From Paratractidigestivibacter sp963649365 (lineage in GTDB: Bacteria; Actinomycetota; Coriobacteriia; Coriobacteriales; Atopobiaceae): a stretch of DNA of 28,925 nt. The DNA is taken from NCBI GenBank assembly GCA_963649365.1, contig CAVJHQ010000020.1:1-28925 (forward strand), in the 5' to 3' direction. The translations under genes were made by a program, and so were the position numbers. The notes below the pieces were generated by a model, which had not been told where the DNA came from, ran no database searches, and worked only from the letters and a program-made list of their open reading frames with translations. Below are positions 6,808-14,858 of the stretch, piece by piece. Each line of letters begins with the position of its first letter. Position 1 is the first letter of the stretch.

Positions 6808-8052
6808 ATGGGACTACTTAAGGCAGGCGTCGGGGCGGCCGGCGGCGTGCTCGCCGACCAGTGGCGCGAGTACTTCTACTGCGACGCGCTCGATGCGCAA
6901 ACCCTGGTGGCGAAGGGCGCCAAGCGGACCGGCGGGCGCAGCTCCAACGCCCGCGGCGAGGGCAACGTCATCTCGGACGGCTCCGTCGTGGCGGTGGCGG
7001 ACGGTCAGTGCATGATGGTCGTCGAGAACGGCGAGGTGGTCGAGGTCTGCGCCGAGCCGGGCGAGTTCGTCTACGACACGGGCACCGAGCCCTCGGTGTT
7101 CGCCGGCAACCTCGGCGACGCGGTGAGAAGGTCCTTCGAGCAGGTGGGCCGTCGATTCTCCTTCGGCGGAGACGCGGGCAAGGACCAGCGCGTCTATTAC
7201 TTCAACACCAAGGAGATCGTGGGCAACAAGTACGGCACCGCGAGCCCCGTGCCCTTCCGCGTGGTCGACGAGAAGATCGGCCTAGACGTGGACATCACCG
7301 TCCGCTGCAACGGCGAGTACTCCTACCGGCTCGTGGACCCGCTCATGTTCTACAAGAACGTCTGCGGCAACGTCGAGGGCGCCTACACGCGCGACCTCAT
7401 AGACTCGCAGCTCAAGAGCGAGCTTCTCACCGCTCTGCAGCCCGCGTTCGCGCGCATCAGCGAGATGGGCATCCGCTACAGCGCGGTGCCCGCCCACACC
7501 AAGGAGCTCGCCGACGCGCTGAACGAGGAGCTCTCGCACCAATGGAGAGAGACGCGCGGCATCCAGATAGCGGCCTTCGGCGTGAACACCATCTCGGCTC
7601 CCGAGGACCAGGAGCAGATGATCCGCGACCTGCAGAAGGCGGCCGTCATGGCCAACCCCGCGATGGCGGCGGCCAACATCGCCGCGGCGCAGAGCGACGC
7701 CATGCGGACCGCGGCGGCCAACCCCGCCGGGGCCGCCATGGGCTTCATGGGCATGGGGATGGCGAGCGGCATGGGCGGCATGAACGCGGCGCAGCTCTTC
7801 GGGCAGTCGGCGCAAACGGCGCCGCAGGCGGTAAACCAACCGCAGGTCGGCGGCGTTGCGGCGGCCTCGGAAGCCGCGCCCTCGGCAACCGACGGCGCCT
7901 GGACCTGCTCCTGCGGCGCCCAGAACACCGGGCGCTTCTGCGGCAACTGCGGAAGCCCCAGGCCCGAGGCCGCCGGCCCCTGGTTCTGCACAAACTGCGG
8001 CACGCAGAACACCGGCAACTTCTGCTCCGCCTGCGGCACGAAGCGGCCTTAG
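6808..8052 (+). CDS. SPFH/Band-7 domain protein with two C-terminal zinc ribbons (YdjI-like)
   Basis: A 414-residue protein of the SPFH type also labelled 'virion core protein-like'. Residues about 25-285 form the SPFH region (VISDGSVVAVADGQCMMVVENG; YYFNTKEIVGNKYGT; RDLIDSQLKSELLTALQPAF). An Ala/Met/Gly-rich low-complexity linker (about 285-360) follows, then two short zinc ribbons: Cys 367/369/378/381 (an unusual CxC first pair) and Cys 394/397/406/409. No transmembrane segment is seen, so membrane attachment probably depends on the preceding protein. The ATG at 6808 has AGAGGAGAAGG just upstream. In B. subtilis the homologous YdjG/YdjI act with the PspA-like YdjF in envelope stress; no pspA-like gene or ydjH is present here. 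Confidence 0.85.
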   Translation: MGLLKAGVGAAGGVLADQWREYFYCDALDAQTLVAKGAKRTGGRSSNARGEGNVISDGSVVAVADGQCMMVVENGEVVEVCAEPGEFVYDTGTEPSVFAGNLGDAVRRSFEQVGRRFSFGGDAGKDQRVYYFNTKEIVGNKYGTASPVPFRVVDEKIGLDVDITVRCNGEYSYRLVDPLMFYKNVCGNVEGAYTRDLIDSQLKSELLTALQPAFARISEMGIRYSAVPAHTKELADALNEELSHQWRETRGIQIAAFGVNTISAPEDQEQMIRDLQKAAVMANPAMAAANIAAAQSDAMRTAAANPAGAAMGFMGMGMASGMGGMNAAQLFGQSAQTAPQAVNQPQVGGVAAASEAAPSATDGAWTCSCGAQNTGRFCGNCGSPRPEAAGPWFCTNCGTQNTGNFCSACGTKRP

Positions 8053-8098
8053 GTCGAAACCCTGATGGCCGGGCCGCCCCCCGCCGCGGCATCCACCT

Positions 8099-8146
8099 GG
8101 GCGGGAAGGGCCGCGGGCAACCGGCTCTCCCCTCCCCTTCCCGCCC
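8099..8146. promoter_or_regulatory. Long intergenic hairpin before the lipoprotein gene
   Basis: A perfect 12-bp inverted repeat, GGGCGGGAAGGG (8099-8110) with CCCTTCCCGCCC (8135-8146), lies in the 144-base gap between the SPFH gene and the lipoprotein gene. No T-run follows, so it is not a standard terminator. It could be a Rho-dependent or partial terminator, or a stabilising element that sets lipoprotein level. Confidence 0.45.
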
Positions 8147-8196
8147 CGCCCGCGTCGCGCGACAACGCACGTAAACGCTCGAGAAAGGAGCGCACC

Positions 8197-9006
8197 ATGA
8201 AGAAGAGATTGATCTCCCTGCTCGCCTGCGCCCTCTGCGCCGTCGCGACCTGCCTCGCGATCGCCGGGTGCGGCGCCTCGGAGCCCGCCGGCAAGGGCAT
8301 GCCCGGCTACTGGGAGCTCTCCAGCGGCACCGCCGACGGCGAGGAGCTCACCGCGGAGGACGTCGAGTTCATGGCCTCCCTGGACGCGAGGTTCATCCTC
8401 TACCTGGCCGAGGACGGCACCGCCACGGTCGACGCCTTCGGCGCCGTCGAGGACCTGACCTGGGACTACGACAAGGCGACCCTGGCCTTCGCCGGCGTGA
8501 CCGGCGACCTCAAGCTCTCCGGCGACACCCTCACCTACGGAGACGGCGAATCCAACGAGCTCGTCTTCAAGAAGGGCGACGACACCCTTGCCGACAAGAT
8601 CGAGCAGGACCGCAAATCAATGGAGGAAGGCGAGGCCGGCACGGCCGTGGAGACCCAGCGCGTCGCCATCGACCCGCCCATCGTGATCGCGGACGACGAG
8701 GTCGCCAACATCACCGCGGTCGCCCGCGTGGTGGACGAGAACGGCATGGGCGGCATCGAGCTCGCCATCACCAACAAGTCCGGCGAGCGCTTCGCGTCGC
8801 ACACGCTCGCTGACGCAACCGTCAACGGCGGAACGTATGAGATCTACTACTATGCCGACGTCAACGCCGGGGAAACGGCCAACGAGGTCGTCGCCTTCGA
8901 CGGGGTAACCACCATCGACGAGCTGAAGGACATCAGCTTCACGCTCACCATCTACGAGGTCAAGTACTTCAACGACCTCGGCGTCTACGAGGTCAGCATC
9001 CCGTAG
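8197..9006 (+). CDS. Predicted lipoprotein of unknown function
   Basis: A 269-residue secreted lipoprotein: a lysine-rich start MKKR, a hydrophobic stretch to about residue 22, and the lipobox AIAGC with Cys 25. The mature N-terminal region (about 30-130) has a WxLSSGTADGEELTAEDV pattern and alternating strands like those of small extracytoplasmic beta-sandwich lipoproteins of Gram-positive gut bacteria. A second part (about 150-269), rich in beta-strand and Thr/Asp, ends EVKYFNDLGVYEVSIP and may be another sandwich domain. The ATG at 8197 has GAGAAAGGAG 6 bases upstream. I do not recognise a functional motif. Its place after the YdjG/YdjI-like pair suggests an envelope role, but a hairpin separates them and co-regulation is not shown. 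Confidence 0.8.
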   Translation: MKKRLISLLACALCAVATCLAIAGCGASEPAGKGMPGYWELSSGTADGEELTAEDVEFMASLDARFILYLAEDGTATVDAFGAVEDLTWDYDKATLAFAGVTGDLKLSGDTLTYGDGESNELVFKKGDDTLADKIEQDRKSMEEGEAGTAVETQRVAIDPPIVIADDEVANITAVARVVDENGMGGIELAITNKSGERFASHTLADATVNGGTYEIYYYADVNAGETANEVVAFDGVTTIDELKDISFTLTIYEVKYFNDLGVYEVSIP

Positions 9007-9041
9007 CCGAGGCGGCGCGCACCGACGCCAAGCACCAAGCA

Positions 9042-9070
9042 GCGGGCAAAGGGGCCGTCCCTTTGCCCGC
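9042..9070. terminator. Palindromic hairpin between convergent genes; same element as at 21449-21481
   Basis: GCGGGCAAAGGG (9042-9053), loop GCCGT, CCCTTTGCCCGC (9059-9070): a perfect 12-bp stem in the short gap between the lipoprotein gene and the convergent response regulator gene, abutting the latter's stop codon. The plus side continues TATTCC, a weak T-tract. The same stem with the reverse-complement loop ACGGC occurs at 21449-21481, so this is a dispersed element as well as a likely terminator. Confidence 0.7.
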
Positions 9071-9693
9071 TATTCCCTGCCGAGCCCGGGGACGATGTTG
9101 CCCTCGGCGACGGCGTGCACGGCGAGCCGCAGGATGTTGTCGTAGCCCGTCTTTGCCAGGATCTCGCCGATGCGGCGCTTGACGGTCCCCTCGCTCATGT
9201 AGAGCTCGGCCGCGATCTCCTTGCGCGTCTTCGCCTCGCACACCAGGCGCAGGATCTGGACCTCGACGTCCGTGAGCGCCGCGGGCCCCGAGAAGATCGA
9301 GTCGGGCGCCGCGGGATACGTCTGGTAGCCCGACGCCGTCGAGCGCATAACGGCCAAAAGCTCGTCGATGCCCACGTTCTTGTACACGAAGCTGTCCACG
9401 CCCGCGCTTCTCGCCTGCTCGACGAAGGTGACCTCGGGCATGCCCGTCATGATGACCACGCGCGCCCGCGGGTCGGCCTCCTTGATGCGCCGCGCGGCCA
9501 CGATGCCGCTCGAGCCGTTCTCCGTGCAGACGTCCATGAGCACGAGGCCGCAGCCGAGCTCGGCCGCGAGCGCAGGCGCCTCGGCCGCGTCGGCGAGGCT
9601 CGCCGCCACGCGCATGTCTGCCTGGGCATTTATCGCGCAGGCCAGGCTCTCGCGCAGCATGGCCTGGTCCTCGACAAGAAGCACCTCGATCAT
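9070..9693 (-). CDS. LuxR/NarL-family response regulator
   Basis: A 207-residue two-domain regulator. The receiver domain (1-120) has acidic E8/D9, the phospho-acceptor D54 in LVLMDVCTENG, T83 in VIMTGM and K105 in FVYKN. The C-terminal LuxR-type helix-turn-helix (about 138-200) reads ALTDVEVQILRLVCEAKTRKEI...MSEGTVKRRIGEIL. It probably activates or represses unknown promoters when phosphorylated by the kinase encoded upstream. The start ATG (9691-9693) overlaps the kinase stop by four bases (ATGA), and GAAGGGGG lies 6 bases before it, indicating translational coupling. Receiver switch residues are intact, so it should be phosphorylatable. The target genes are unknown. Confidence 0.93.
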   Translation of the reverse strand: MIEVLLVEDQAMLRESLACAINAQADMRVAASLADAAEAPALAAELGCGLVLMDVCTENGSSGIVAARRIKEADPRARVVIMTGMPEVTFVEQARSAGVDSFVYKNVGIDELLAVMRSTASGYQTYPAAPDSIFSGPAALTDVEVQILRLVCEAKTRKEIAAELYMSEGTVKRRIGEILAKTGYDNILRLAVHAVAEGNIVPGLGRE

Positions 9694-11165
9694 CGCGAAC
9701 CCCCTTCGTCGCAGGGAACCTCCGCACGCACCGTGAACCTCGGCGCGCAGGTAACGGAGAGCGACCCGCCCAGGCAGGCCGTCTCCCTTCTCATGCCCGT
9801 AATGCCGCCCCGCTCTACGGGCGCCGCGCCGGCCGCCGCGCCCGCCTCCCCGTCGTCGGTGACGGTGAGAAGCGCACGGCCGCGCGCGTCTCTCTCCAGC
9901 TCCACGAGGACCCGCTTGGCGTGGGCGTGCCGGCACGAGTTCGTGCACGCCTCGCGGACGATGCGCGCGAAGGCGGCGCCGGCCTTGCCCGCGGGCAGCT
10001 CGCCGCGCACGTCCACATCCACCCCCACCAGCGCGAACGCGGCCACGACGGCGTCGAGCTCGGCGCGCGGGTCGGCGCCGGCACCGCGCAGGTCCGTCAG
10101 AACCGACGAGAGCAGGCGCTCGAGCTCCGCCACCGACGCGGCGTCGGTGCGCCCCGTCTCCAGATAGCGGTGCAGGATGGAGAGCCGCTGCCCCACGACG
10201 TCGTGGACCCGCGAGCGCATGCGCAGGTAGGCCGCGGCCTCGGCGGCTCGACCCACGCCCGCAAGCGTCGAGCGCAGCTCGTCGGCCGCCTCCTCGAGCT
10301 CGCGGTTCGTCCGGCCGAGCGCCGCGTTGGCGCGCACCGCCTCGGTCACGTCGAGGCACACCACCCTGGCGCCGAGCCCCTGCGCGCCTCCCGCGTCTCG
10401 GGCGAACAGCCAGGTCGTCGCGTCGGGAAGCTCCACCAGCAGGCGTTGGTCGCCGACGCCGAGCGCGCCGGGCGCGCCAAGGGAGCTCGCCTCGGCCGAG
10501 AGGTCGCGGCCGATCGCGGAAAGACGCCCCCACAGCCCGCTCTGGTCGCCGAGGTCGCACGGCAGCCCGAGGGCAAAGAGGCACTCCCGCATCCGCACGT
10601 TCATGAAGGTGGAGCCGCCGGTCGCGCCGACGACCAGGATGCCCGCGGGCATGCCCATGAGGGCCTCCGCCAAGCTCAGCTCCGTGAGCTCGTCCGAGCG
10701 CCTGACCAGGTCGTCCACGATCCCGGAAAGCCCCCGGAAGAGAAACCACGCGATGTCGAGAACCGCCGCGACGTTCCAGACGGGGCCGAGCGCAATGATA
10801 GGCGCAGGCGCGCAGAGGCCCATGAGCAAGGCGTCGAGAAGGCACGCCGGCCTGCGCAGGCGCGCCGCGACAAAGACCGCCAGCGCCGAGAAGGCCGCGT
10901 TGGCCCACAGCAGCCAAAACGCGCGCGACGCCTCGAGCGCCCACCCGAGGACCGGCGCGCCGATAAGCCCGGCGCCCACCGTGAGAACGAGCGCAAGGCC
11001 CAGGTGGGCCAAGACCGCCGCCTCATGGGCGCACGAGAGCCGCCCGGACGCGCGGCGCCCCCGGAACGCCACGAGGAAAAGATGCACCACCTGGAGGCCG
11101 ACGCAGACGAACTCGCCGGCGACGACGGCCATCAGGCTCGCCTCGTTGAGCAGCGGCGCGTTCAC
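9690..11165 (-). CDS. Membrane sensor histidine kinase, NarL/DegS type
   Basis: A 491-residue kinase with about five membrane segments in residues 11-145, a PAS-like or linker region (about 160-275), a coiled stretch (about 278-310), a HisKA_3 dimerisation domain with the phosphorylated H321 in RSRVHDVVGQRLS, and an HATPase domain with N box REACTNSCRHA (404-414), DDGEAG (437-442) and a GITGMRRE segment. These are the standard parts of kinases that pair with LuxR-type regulators. The GTG start (11163-11165) overlaps the upstream stop as GTGA, and its own stop overlaps the response regulator start. An ATG-start extension upstream would read through the previous gene in another frame. The signal is unknown; a large part of the sensor lies within the membrane. 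Confidence 0.9.
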   Translation of the reverse strand: MNAPLLNEASLMAVVAGEFVCVGLQVVHLFLVAFRGRRASGRLSCAHEAAVLAHLGLALVLTVGAGLIGAPVLGWALEASRAFWLLWANAAFSALAVFVAARLRRPACLLDALLMGLCAPAPIIALGPVWNVAAVLDIAWFLFRGLSGIVDDLVRRSDELTELSLAEALMGMPAGILVVGATGGSTFMNVRMRECLFALGLPCDLGDQSGLWGRLSAIGRDLSAEASSLGAPGALGVGDQRLLVELPDATTWLFARDAGGAQGLGARVVCLDVTEAVRANAALGRTNRELEEAADELRSTLAGVGRAAEAAAYLRMRSRVHDVVGQRLSILHRYLETGRTDAASVAELERLLSSVLTDLRGAGADPRAELDAVVAAFALVGVDVDVRGELPAGKAGAAFARIVREACTNSCRHAHAKRVLVELERDARGRALLTVTDDGEAGAAAGAAPVERGGITGMRRETACLGGSLSVTCAPRFTVRAEVPCDEGGSR

Positions 11166-12913
11166 GCGGCGTCGCCTCCCCTCACGCGCGCGAGCAGCAG
11201 GAGGCGCCCCACGTCGCCGGAGACCGAATAGACGACGTCGCACGCGTCGAGCCGCTCGCGCAGGGCGCGCGTCCTCGGCAGGTCCCCCAGGTCCGCCTCG
11301 TCCTCGGACTGAAGGTGCGCGCGGAGCTCGACCATGCCGTCGCCCCTCTCGCCAAGGTGGTACATGAGCACCGGCGAGGAGCATTCGAACGCGACGAACG
11401 CCATGGCGTAGATGCAGTCGTAGAGCGTGCTCGCCTGCGCGGCGGGCACCGGGCGGCTCAGGTTGCAGACGGCGGCGCAGTCGATGCCGACGGCGCGCAG
11501 GTCGCAGGCGAGCTCGTTGGCGATAAGGCGGATCCGGTCGCGGTCAAGCTCGGGGTCGGCGGCCTCGGCGAGCACGAGCGACCCCTTGCGCTTGCAGTAG
11601 GCGACGAGCATCCGCGCGCGCTCGAGCTGCCGGCGACGCGCCGCGGGGTCGTCCGGAAGGCCGCGAAGCAGCGCGGAGACCTCCTCCATGGACGCCGAGA
11701 GCGCGGCGTCGACGTCACCCACCAGGCGCGACTCCGCCTCAAGGCCCGCCAGGAGCTCGGCCACGTCGCGGTCGTGCTCAAGGGTGCGGCGGTCGCGCTC
11801 GAGCTCGGAGCCGCGGCGCGCGAGCGTCCGGTTGAGGGCGCGAAGCCCGCCCATGTCCTGGGTGAGCAGCGCCGTGCCGCCGCAGAGCGGCCACGCGCAG
11901 AAGACGTCGTCGGGGCAGTCCGGCAGCGTGAAGGTGCCCGGCGCGGCGCTTCTTGCCAGCTCCGCCGCGGCGGGACGCACAGGGGCGGCCGCACGGGTCT
12001 TGCGAAAGAGCGCGCCGTCGCGGGAAAGGACGGCCAGGTTAAACGGCAGGTCGTCGAAGACGCGGGCGAAGGAGCGCGTCGAGGGTATGAGCCCCAGGTC
12101 GAGGCAGAGCTCGAGGGCCGCCATGGCCACGATGCCGTAGACGAGCGAGAAGTTGAGCGAGGCGGCCCATTCGAGTCGGAAGGCGTAGGCCGCGCAGAAG
12201 AGGATCCCGACCAACGCCGTCGCGGCCGCTGGGACGACGAGCCCTCGCAGCGTGGCGCGGCTCGCCCGCCACAGAACCCCAAAGAAAGCCAGGTAAAGCA
12301 CCGCGCTGTACGCGAAGAAGGCCCAGTACGCGGGCCCGTAGCCGTAATGCCCGACGATCCCCGGGTTCGGCGCGCCGAAGGTGAAGAAGAGCCGGTGCGC
12401 GTCGTTCGTGAGCGCAAGGGCGGAGAACGCGGTCGCCGCCGCGACGCAGGCGCGGCGAAGGCGGCGGCGCCATGCCCCCGCCTCGACCGCGGCCGCTCGC
12501 AGGGCGCACGAAAGGCACAGCGGCGGGACGCACGACATGGGGATGTAGTAGCCGTACCACAGGTAGCGGGCAAGGACCTGGTCGGTCGTGTTCCATTTTA
12601 CGGTGACGGCAAGAAGCCACAGGTCGAGCAAGACGGCCACCGCCGCGAGCCGCCGGGAGATCCAGGGGTCCTGGCAGCGCAGGTACGCCATCACGCCCCA
12701 GACGGGGACGACCACGCCGAAGACGCAGTTCAGGGCCGTGCGGTCGATCCCCGCGGAGCCCACCGCCGCCGCGGTGGGCGGGGCGGGCGGCGGCGAAGCC
12801 CACGCGAGCAGGGCGACCAGCAAGGCGTACGCGCACGCCGCCGCCGCGCACGCGGCGACCAGGCGGCCCCGACGCCCTCGCGTGAATATGGCCAGAACGG
12901 ACCCGTCGGACAT
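11162..12913 (-). CDS. 7TM sensor protein with a degenerate histidine kinase module
   Basis: A 583-residue protein: about seven or eight membrane segments in residues 18-270, including ALTNDAHRLFF, a motif like the TN..H.LFF of the histidine-kinase N-terminal 7TM domain. A PAS-sized region (about 280-365), a coiled coil (about 370-410) and a C-terminal part laid out like a DHp plus HATPase region follow. That part lacks a recognisable phospho-His box, N box or DxGxG. A remnant of the ATPase fold may be read in VELRAHLQSEDE...TRALRERLDACDVVYSVSGDVGRLLLLARV. The ATG at 12911-12913 has GGGGAGGTG 6 bases upstream. Its stop overlaps the start of the active kinase (GTGA). It may be a pseudokinase that senses a signal and modulates the coupled kinase; that is inference. 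Confidence 0.75.
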   Translation of the reverse strand: MSDGSVLAIFTRGRRGRLVAACAAAACAYALLVALLAWASPPPAPPTAAAVGSAGIDRTALNCVFGVVVPVWGVMAYLRCQDPWISRRLAAVAVLLDLWLLAVTVKWNTTDQVLARYLWYGYYIPMSCVPPLCLSCALRAAAVEAGAWRRRLRRACVAAATAFSALALTNDAHRLFFTFGAPNPGIVGHYGYGPAYWAFFAYSAVLYLAFFGVLWRASRATLRGLVVPAAATALVGILFCAAYAFRLEWAASLNFSLVYGIVAMAALELCLDLGLIPSTRSFARVFDDLPFNLAVLSRDGALFRKTRAAAPVRPAAAELARSAAPGTFTLPDCPDDVFCAWPLCGGTALLTQDMGGLRALNRTLARRGSELERDRRTLEHDRDVAELLAGLEAESRLVGDVDAALSASMEEVSALLRGLPDDPAARRRQLERARMLVAYCKRKGSLVLAEAADPELDRDRIRLIANELACDLRAVGIDCAAVCNLSRPVPAAQASTLYDCIYAMAFVAFECSSPVLMYHLGERGDGMVELRAHLQSEDEADLGDLPRTRALRERLDACDVVYSVSGDVGRLLLLARVRGGDAA

Positions 12914-13178
12914 GCGCGGCACCTCCCCTATCACCGAAGGTACGCGATTGGGCGCGCCCGCCGCAAGGACATCGGTCCCGAATTCGTCGGGCGGCATATA
13001 GACGGTGGTGGATACCCAATCGTCGAGAGGGGCCTTGCCCGGGTACTCACCCCGGCCGAGCAGCGAAGGCGGCGTCGACTGCGAAGGAGCCGCGACAGCC
13101 GTAAGGGTGCGGACCCGCTACGATGGGCATCGATGCAAAAACCGTCAATGCCCAGCGTCGCCAGGAAAGGAACGCAAA

Positions 13179-14336
13179 ATGGACCTTAAGCTCGTGGAGA
13201 TCGCCAAAGGCTACGCCCGCACGGCGCACGAGGAGGAGCTCGCGTTGCTGCGGGAGCTGGCGCGCGTGCCTGCGCCGACGGGGCGAGAGGGGAGGCGCGC
13301 CGCCTTCGTGGAGCGCTGGCTGCTCGCACAGGGCGCGGCGCGAGAGCAGGTGGCCGTCGACGACGCCGGCAACGTGGTCCTCACGCTGGCGGGCGCCGAC
13401 CGCTCGCGCTGCTCGGTCTTCTCGGCGCACATGGACGTGGTCGCCGACGACGAGGACGAGCTCCCCTTCCGCGAGGACGGCGAGCGCATGTACGCCCCCG
13501 GAGTAGGCGACGACACCGCGAACCTCGCAGGACTGCTCATGGCCGCCAAGCGGCTGCTGGTCATGCGCCCGCGGCTGGCGCACGACGTGCTTATCGTCGC
13601 GAACACGTGCGAGGAGGGGCTCGGCAACCTGGCCGGAACCAAAGCACTTGTTGCAAGCCTTGTTGCAAGCGGAAAGACGATCGAGTCGTTTACCTCGTTC
13701 GACCTCTACCTCGGCCAGCACATCGTGAGCGCCGTGGGGTCGCATCGCTGGCGCGTGAGGTGCCGCTGCAAGGGCGGGCACTCATGGGAGGACGCGGGCG
13801 CGCCGAGCGCGGTCGAGGCCGTGAGCCGCGTCATCTGCGCGCTCTACGCGTTGCCACTCCCCGACGGGGCCAAGACCAGCGTGAACGCGGGCTGCGTGCA
13901 CGGCGGCACCACCGTCAACGCCATCGCGTCGGAGGCCGAGGCGCTGCTCGAGTACCGCTCGGCGAGCCAGGAGAACCTCACCCTTATGCGAAAGCGCTTC
14001 GAGGCCATGGTCGAGGGCCTGCGGGGTCACGGGGTGGATATCGAGCTCGAGCTCATCGGCGAGCGGCCCGCGAGCCCCGCGGTCGAGCCGGACGGCCTGG
14101 ACGCGCTTATCGCTGCCGGAGACGAGGCGATCCGAGCCGCCGCCGGCGTCGAGCCGACGCGCCAGCAGTCCTCGACCGACGCGAACGTGCCCTTGTCGCT
14201 GGGCATTCCCGCCCACACCATGGGCGCCGTCGCGGGCGCGCTTCTTCACACCCGGCAGGAATGGATAGACAAGTCGAGCTTGGAACCCGGCCTCGCCCTC
14301 ATCCTCGCGCACATCATGGACGTCGCCGGCGAGTAG
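13179..14336 (+). CDS. M20-family metallopeptidase
   Basis: A 385-residue zinc peptidase of the M20 (PepT/CPG2/ArgE) type, probably cytoplasmic and acting on small peptides or N-acyl amino acids. Visible active-site elements: FSAHMDVVA with H84 and D86, GVGDDTAN (D111/D112), NTCEEGLG with the general base and metal-ligand Glu pair (E145/E146), FDLYLG (D175), the GGHSWEDAG segment of the dimerisation domain (about 207-215), and ALLHTRQEW near the C-terminus with the last His ligand. The ATG at 13179 has AGGAAAGG 8 bases upstream; longer in-frame readings have no such site. It diverges from the 7TM/kinase cassette across 265 bases. A perfect 12-bp tandem duplication at 13647-13670 encodes LVASLVAS. 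Substrate cannot be told from sequence. Confidence 0.9.
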   Translation: MDLKLVEIAKGYARTAHEEELALLRELARVPAPTGREGRRAAFVERWLLAQGAAREQVAVDDAGNVVLTLAGADRSRCSVFSAHMDVVADDEDELPFREDGERMYAPGVGDDTANLAGLLMAAKRLLVMRPRLAHDVLIVANTCEEGLGNLAGTKALVASLVASGKTIESFTSFDLYLGQHIVSAVGSHRWRVRCRCKGGHSWEDAGAPSAVEAVSRVICALYALPLPDGAKTSVNAGCVHGGTTVNAIASEAEALLEYRSASQENLTLMRKRFEAMVEGLRGHGVDIELELIGERPASPAVEPDGLDALIAAGDEAIRAAAGVEPTRQQSSTDANVPLSLGIPAHTMGAVAGALLHTRQEWIDKSSLEPGLALILAHIMDVAGE

Positions 14337-14460
14337 CCCATTACGAGGCCTCTTTGCGAGCACGCGCCGCAGGCGAATTGGTGCTCGGACCATTGCGCGA
14401 GCGCTCGCCGGCCTACCGCGGGCTCGTCGCCATGTCCGGCCGTCAAGCCTTCTGCCGGCA

Positions 14461-14483
14461 AAGAAAAAGGAGCCCTCGGCTCC
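14461..14483 (-). terminator. Terminator of the small orphan gene
   Basis: Minus strand: stem GGAGCC-GAG-GGCTCC (14483 to 14469) followed by CTTTTTCTT-like sequence complementary to the A-rich run AAGAAAAA at 14461-14468. This is a compact, convincing rho-independent terminator 11 bases after the 72-codon gene. Confidence 0.85.
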
Positions 14484-14493
14484 CCGTCCCTGC

Positions 14494-14712
14494 CTATGCG
14501 TTGTACTTGACCACGATGCCGGCTTCCGAGTGGTTTGCGGCGTGAGAAGCGAACCAATCATGGACCTCGCGGAACAGCCAAGCGGGGCTGTCGGCGAAGA
14601 ACTCACGCTCATGATTATCAAAGATTGCACGGTAATTACCACCGACAAGCCAGCCGTTACGACACGCGTTATAGACCTTACGCTGGGAATCGTTAAGGTT
14701 CCAAAGAGACAT
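14494..14712 (-). CDS. Small protein of unknown function (72 aa)
   Basis: The 72-residue product (MSLWNLNDSQRKVYNACRNG at its start) has no motif I recognise, no signal peptide and no membrane segment. It is rich in Trp, Asn, His and Phe, with one Cys, and reads as a compact cytosolic helical protein. Reality as a gene is supported by AAAGGA 6 bases before the ATG at 14710-14712, by an intrinsic terminator directly after the stop, and by its own divergent promoter region. Its base composition is visibly lower in GC than the neighbouring genes, with codons such as ATT, AAT, TTA-type and CGT that are rare around it. This suggests transfer, or a small regulatory or stress gene under different selection. 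The divergent LysR gene may control it. Confidence 0.7.
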   Translation of the reverse strand: MSLWNLNDSQRKVYNACRNGWLVGGNYRAIFDNHEREFFADSPAWLFREVHDWFASHAANHSEAGIVVKYNA

Positions 14713-14772
14713 AGTATTTCCTTTCGTCGTTCGTTTGTTGTCGTGGATAGGATACCGTCAAACGCGCCGAGG

Positions 14773-14833
14773 CAAACGTAAAAACGTTTGAATGTGCATG
14801 TCCTGTGTTCGGCGATATACTCTGTGTATATCG
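14773..14833. promoter_or_regulatory. Two palindromes in the divergent promoter region upstream of the LysR gene
   Basis: CAAACGT-AAAA-ACGTTTG (14773-14790) is a perfect 7-bp dyad. CGATATAC-TCTGT-GTATATCG (14813-14833) is a perfect 8-bp dyad of the size and spacing of a LysR-type box. The second covers TATACT (14816-14821), a near-consensus -10, with TGTGCA 17 bases upstream as a weak -35. Binding there would repress the LysR gene itself. The first dyad is placed to act on the divergent 72-codon gene. Symmetry is seen; the bound protein is inferred. Confidence 0.7.
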
Positions 14834-14858
14834 TTTGCTACTCAATAAGGATTTCGCT

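Noticed and set aside
9070..10944. A 624-codon frame joining the response regulator to upstream sequence
   Set aside because: Only the last 207 codons are protein-like; the upstream part overlaps the histidine kinase in another frame.
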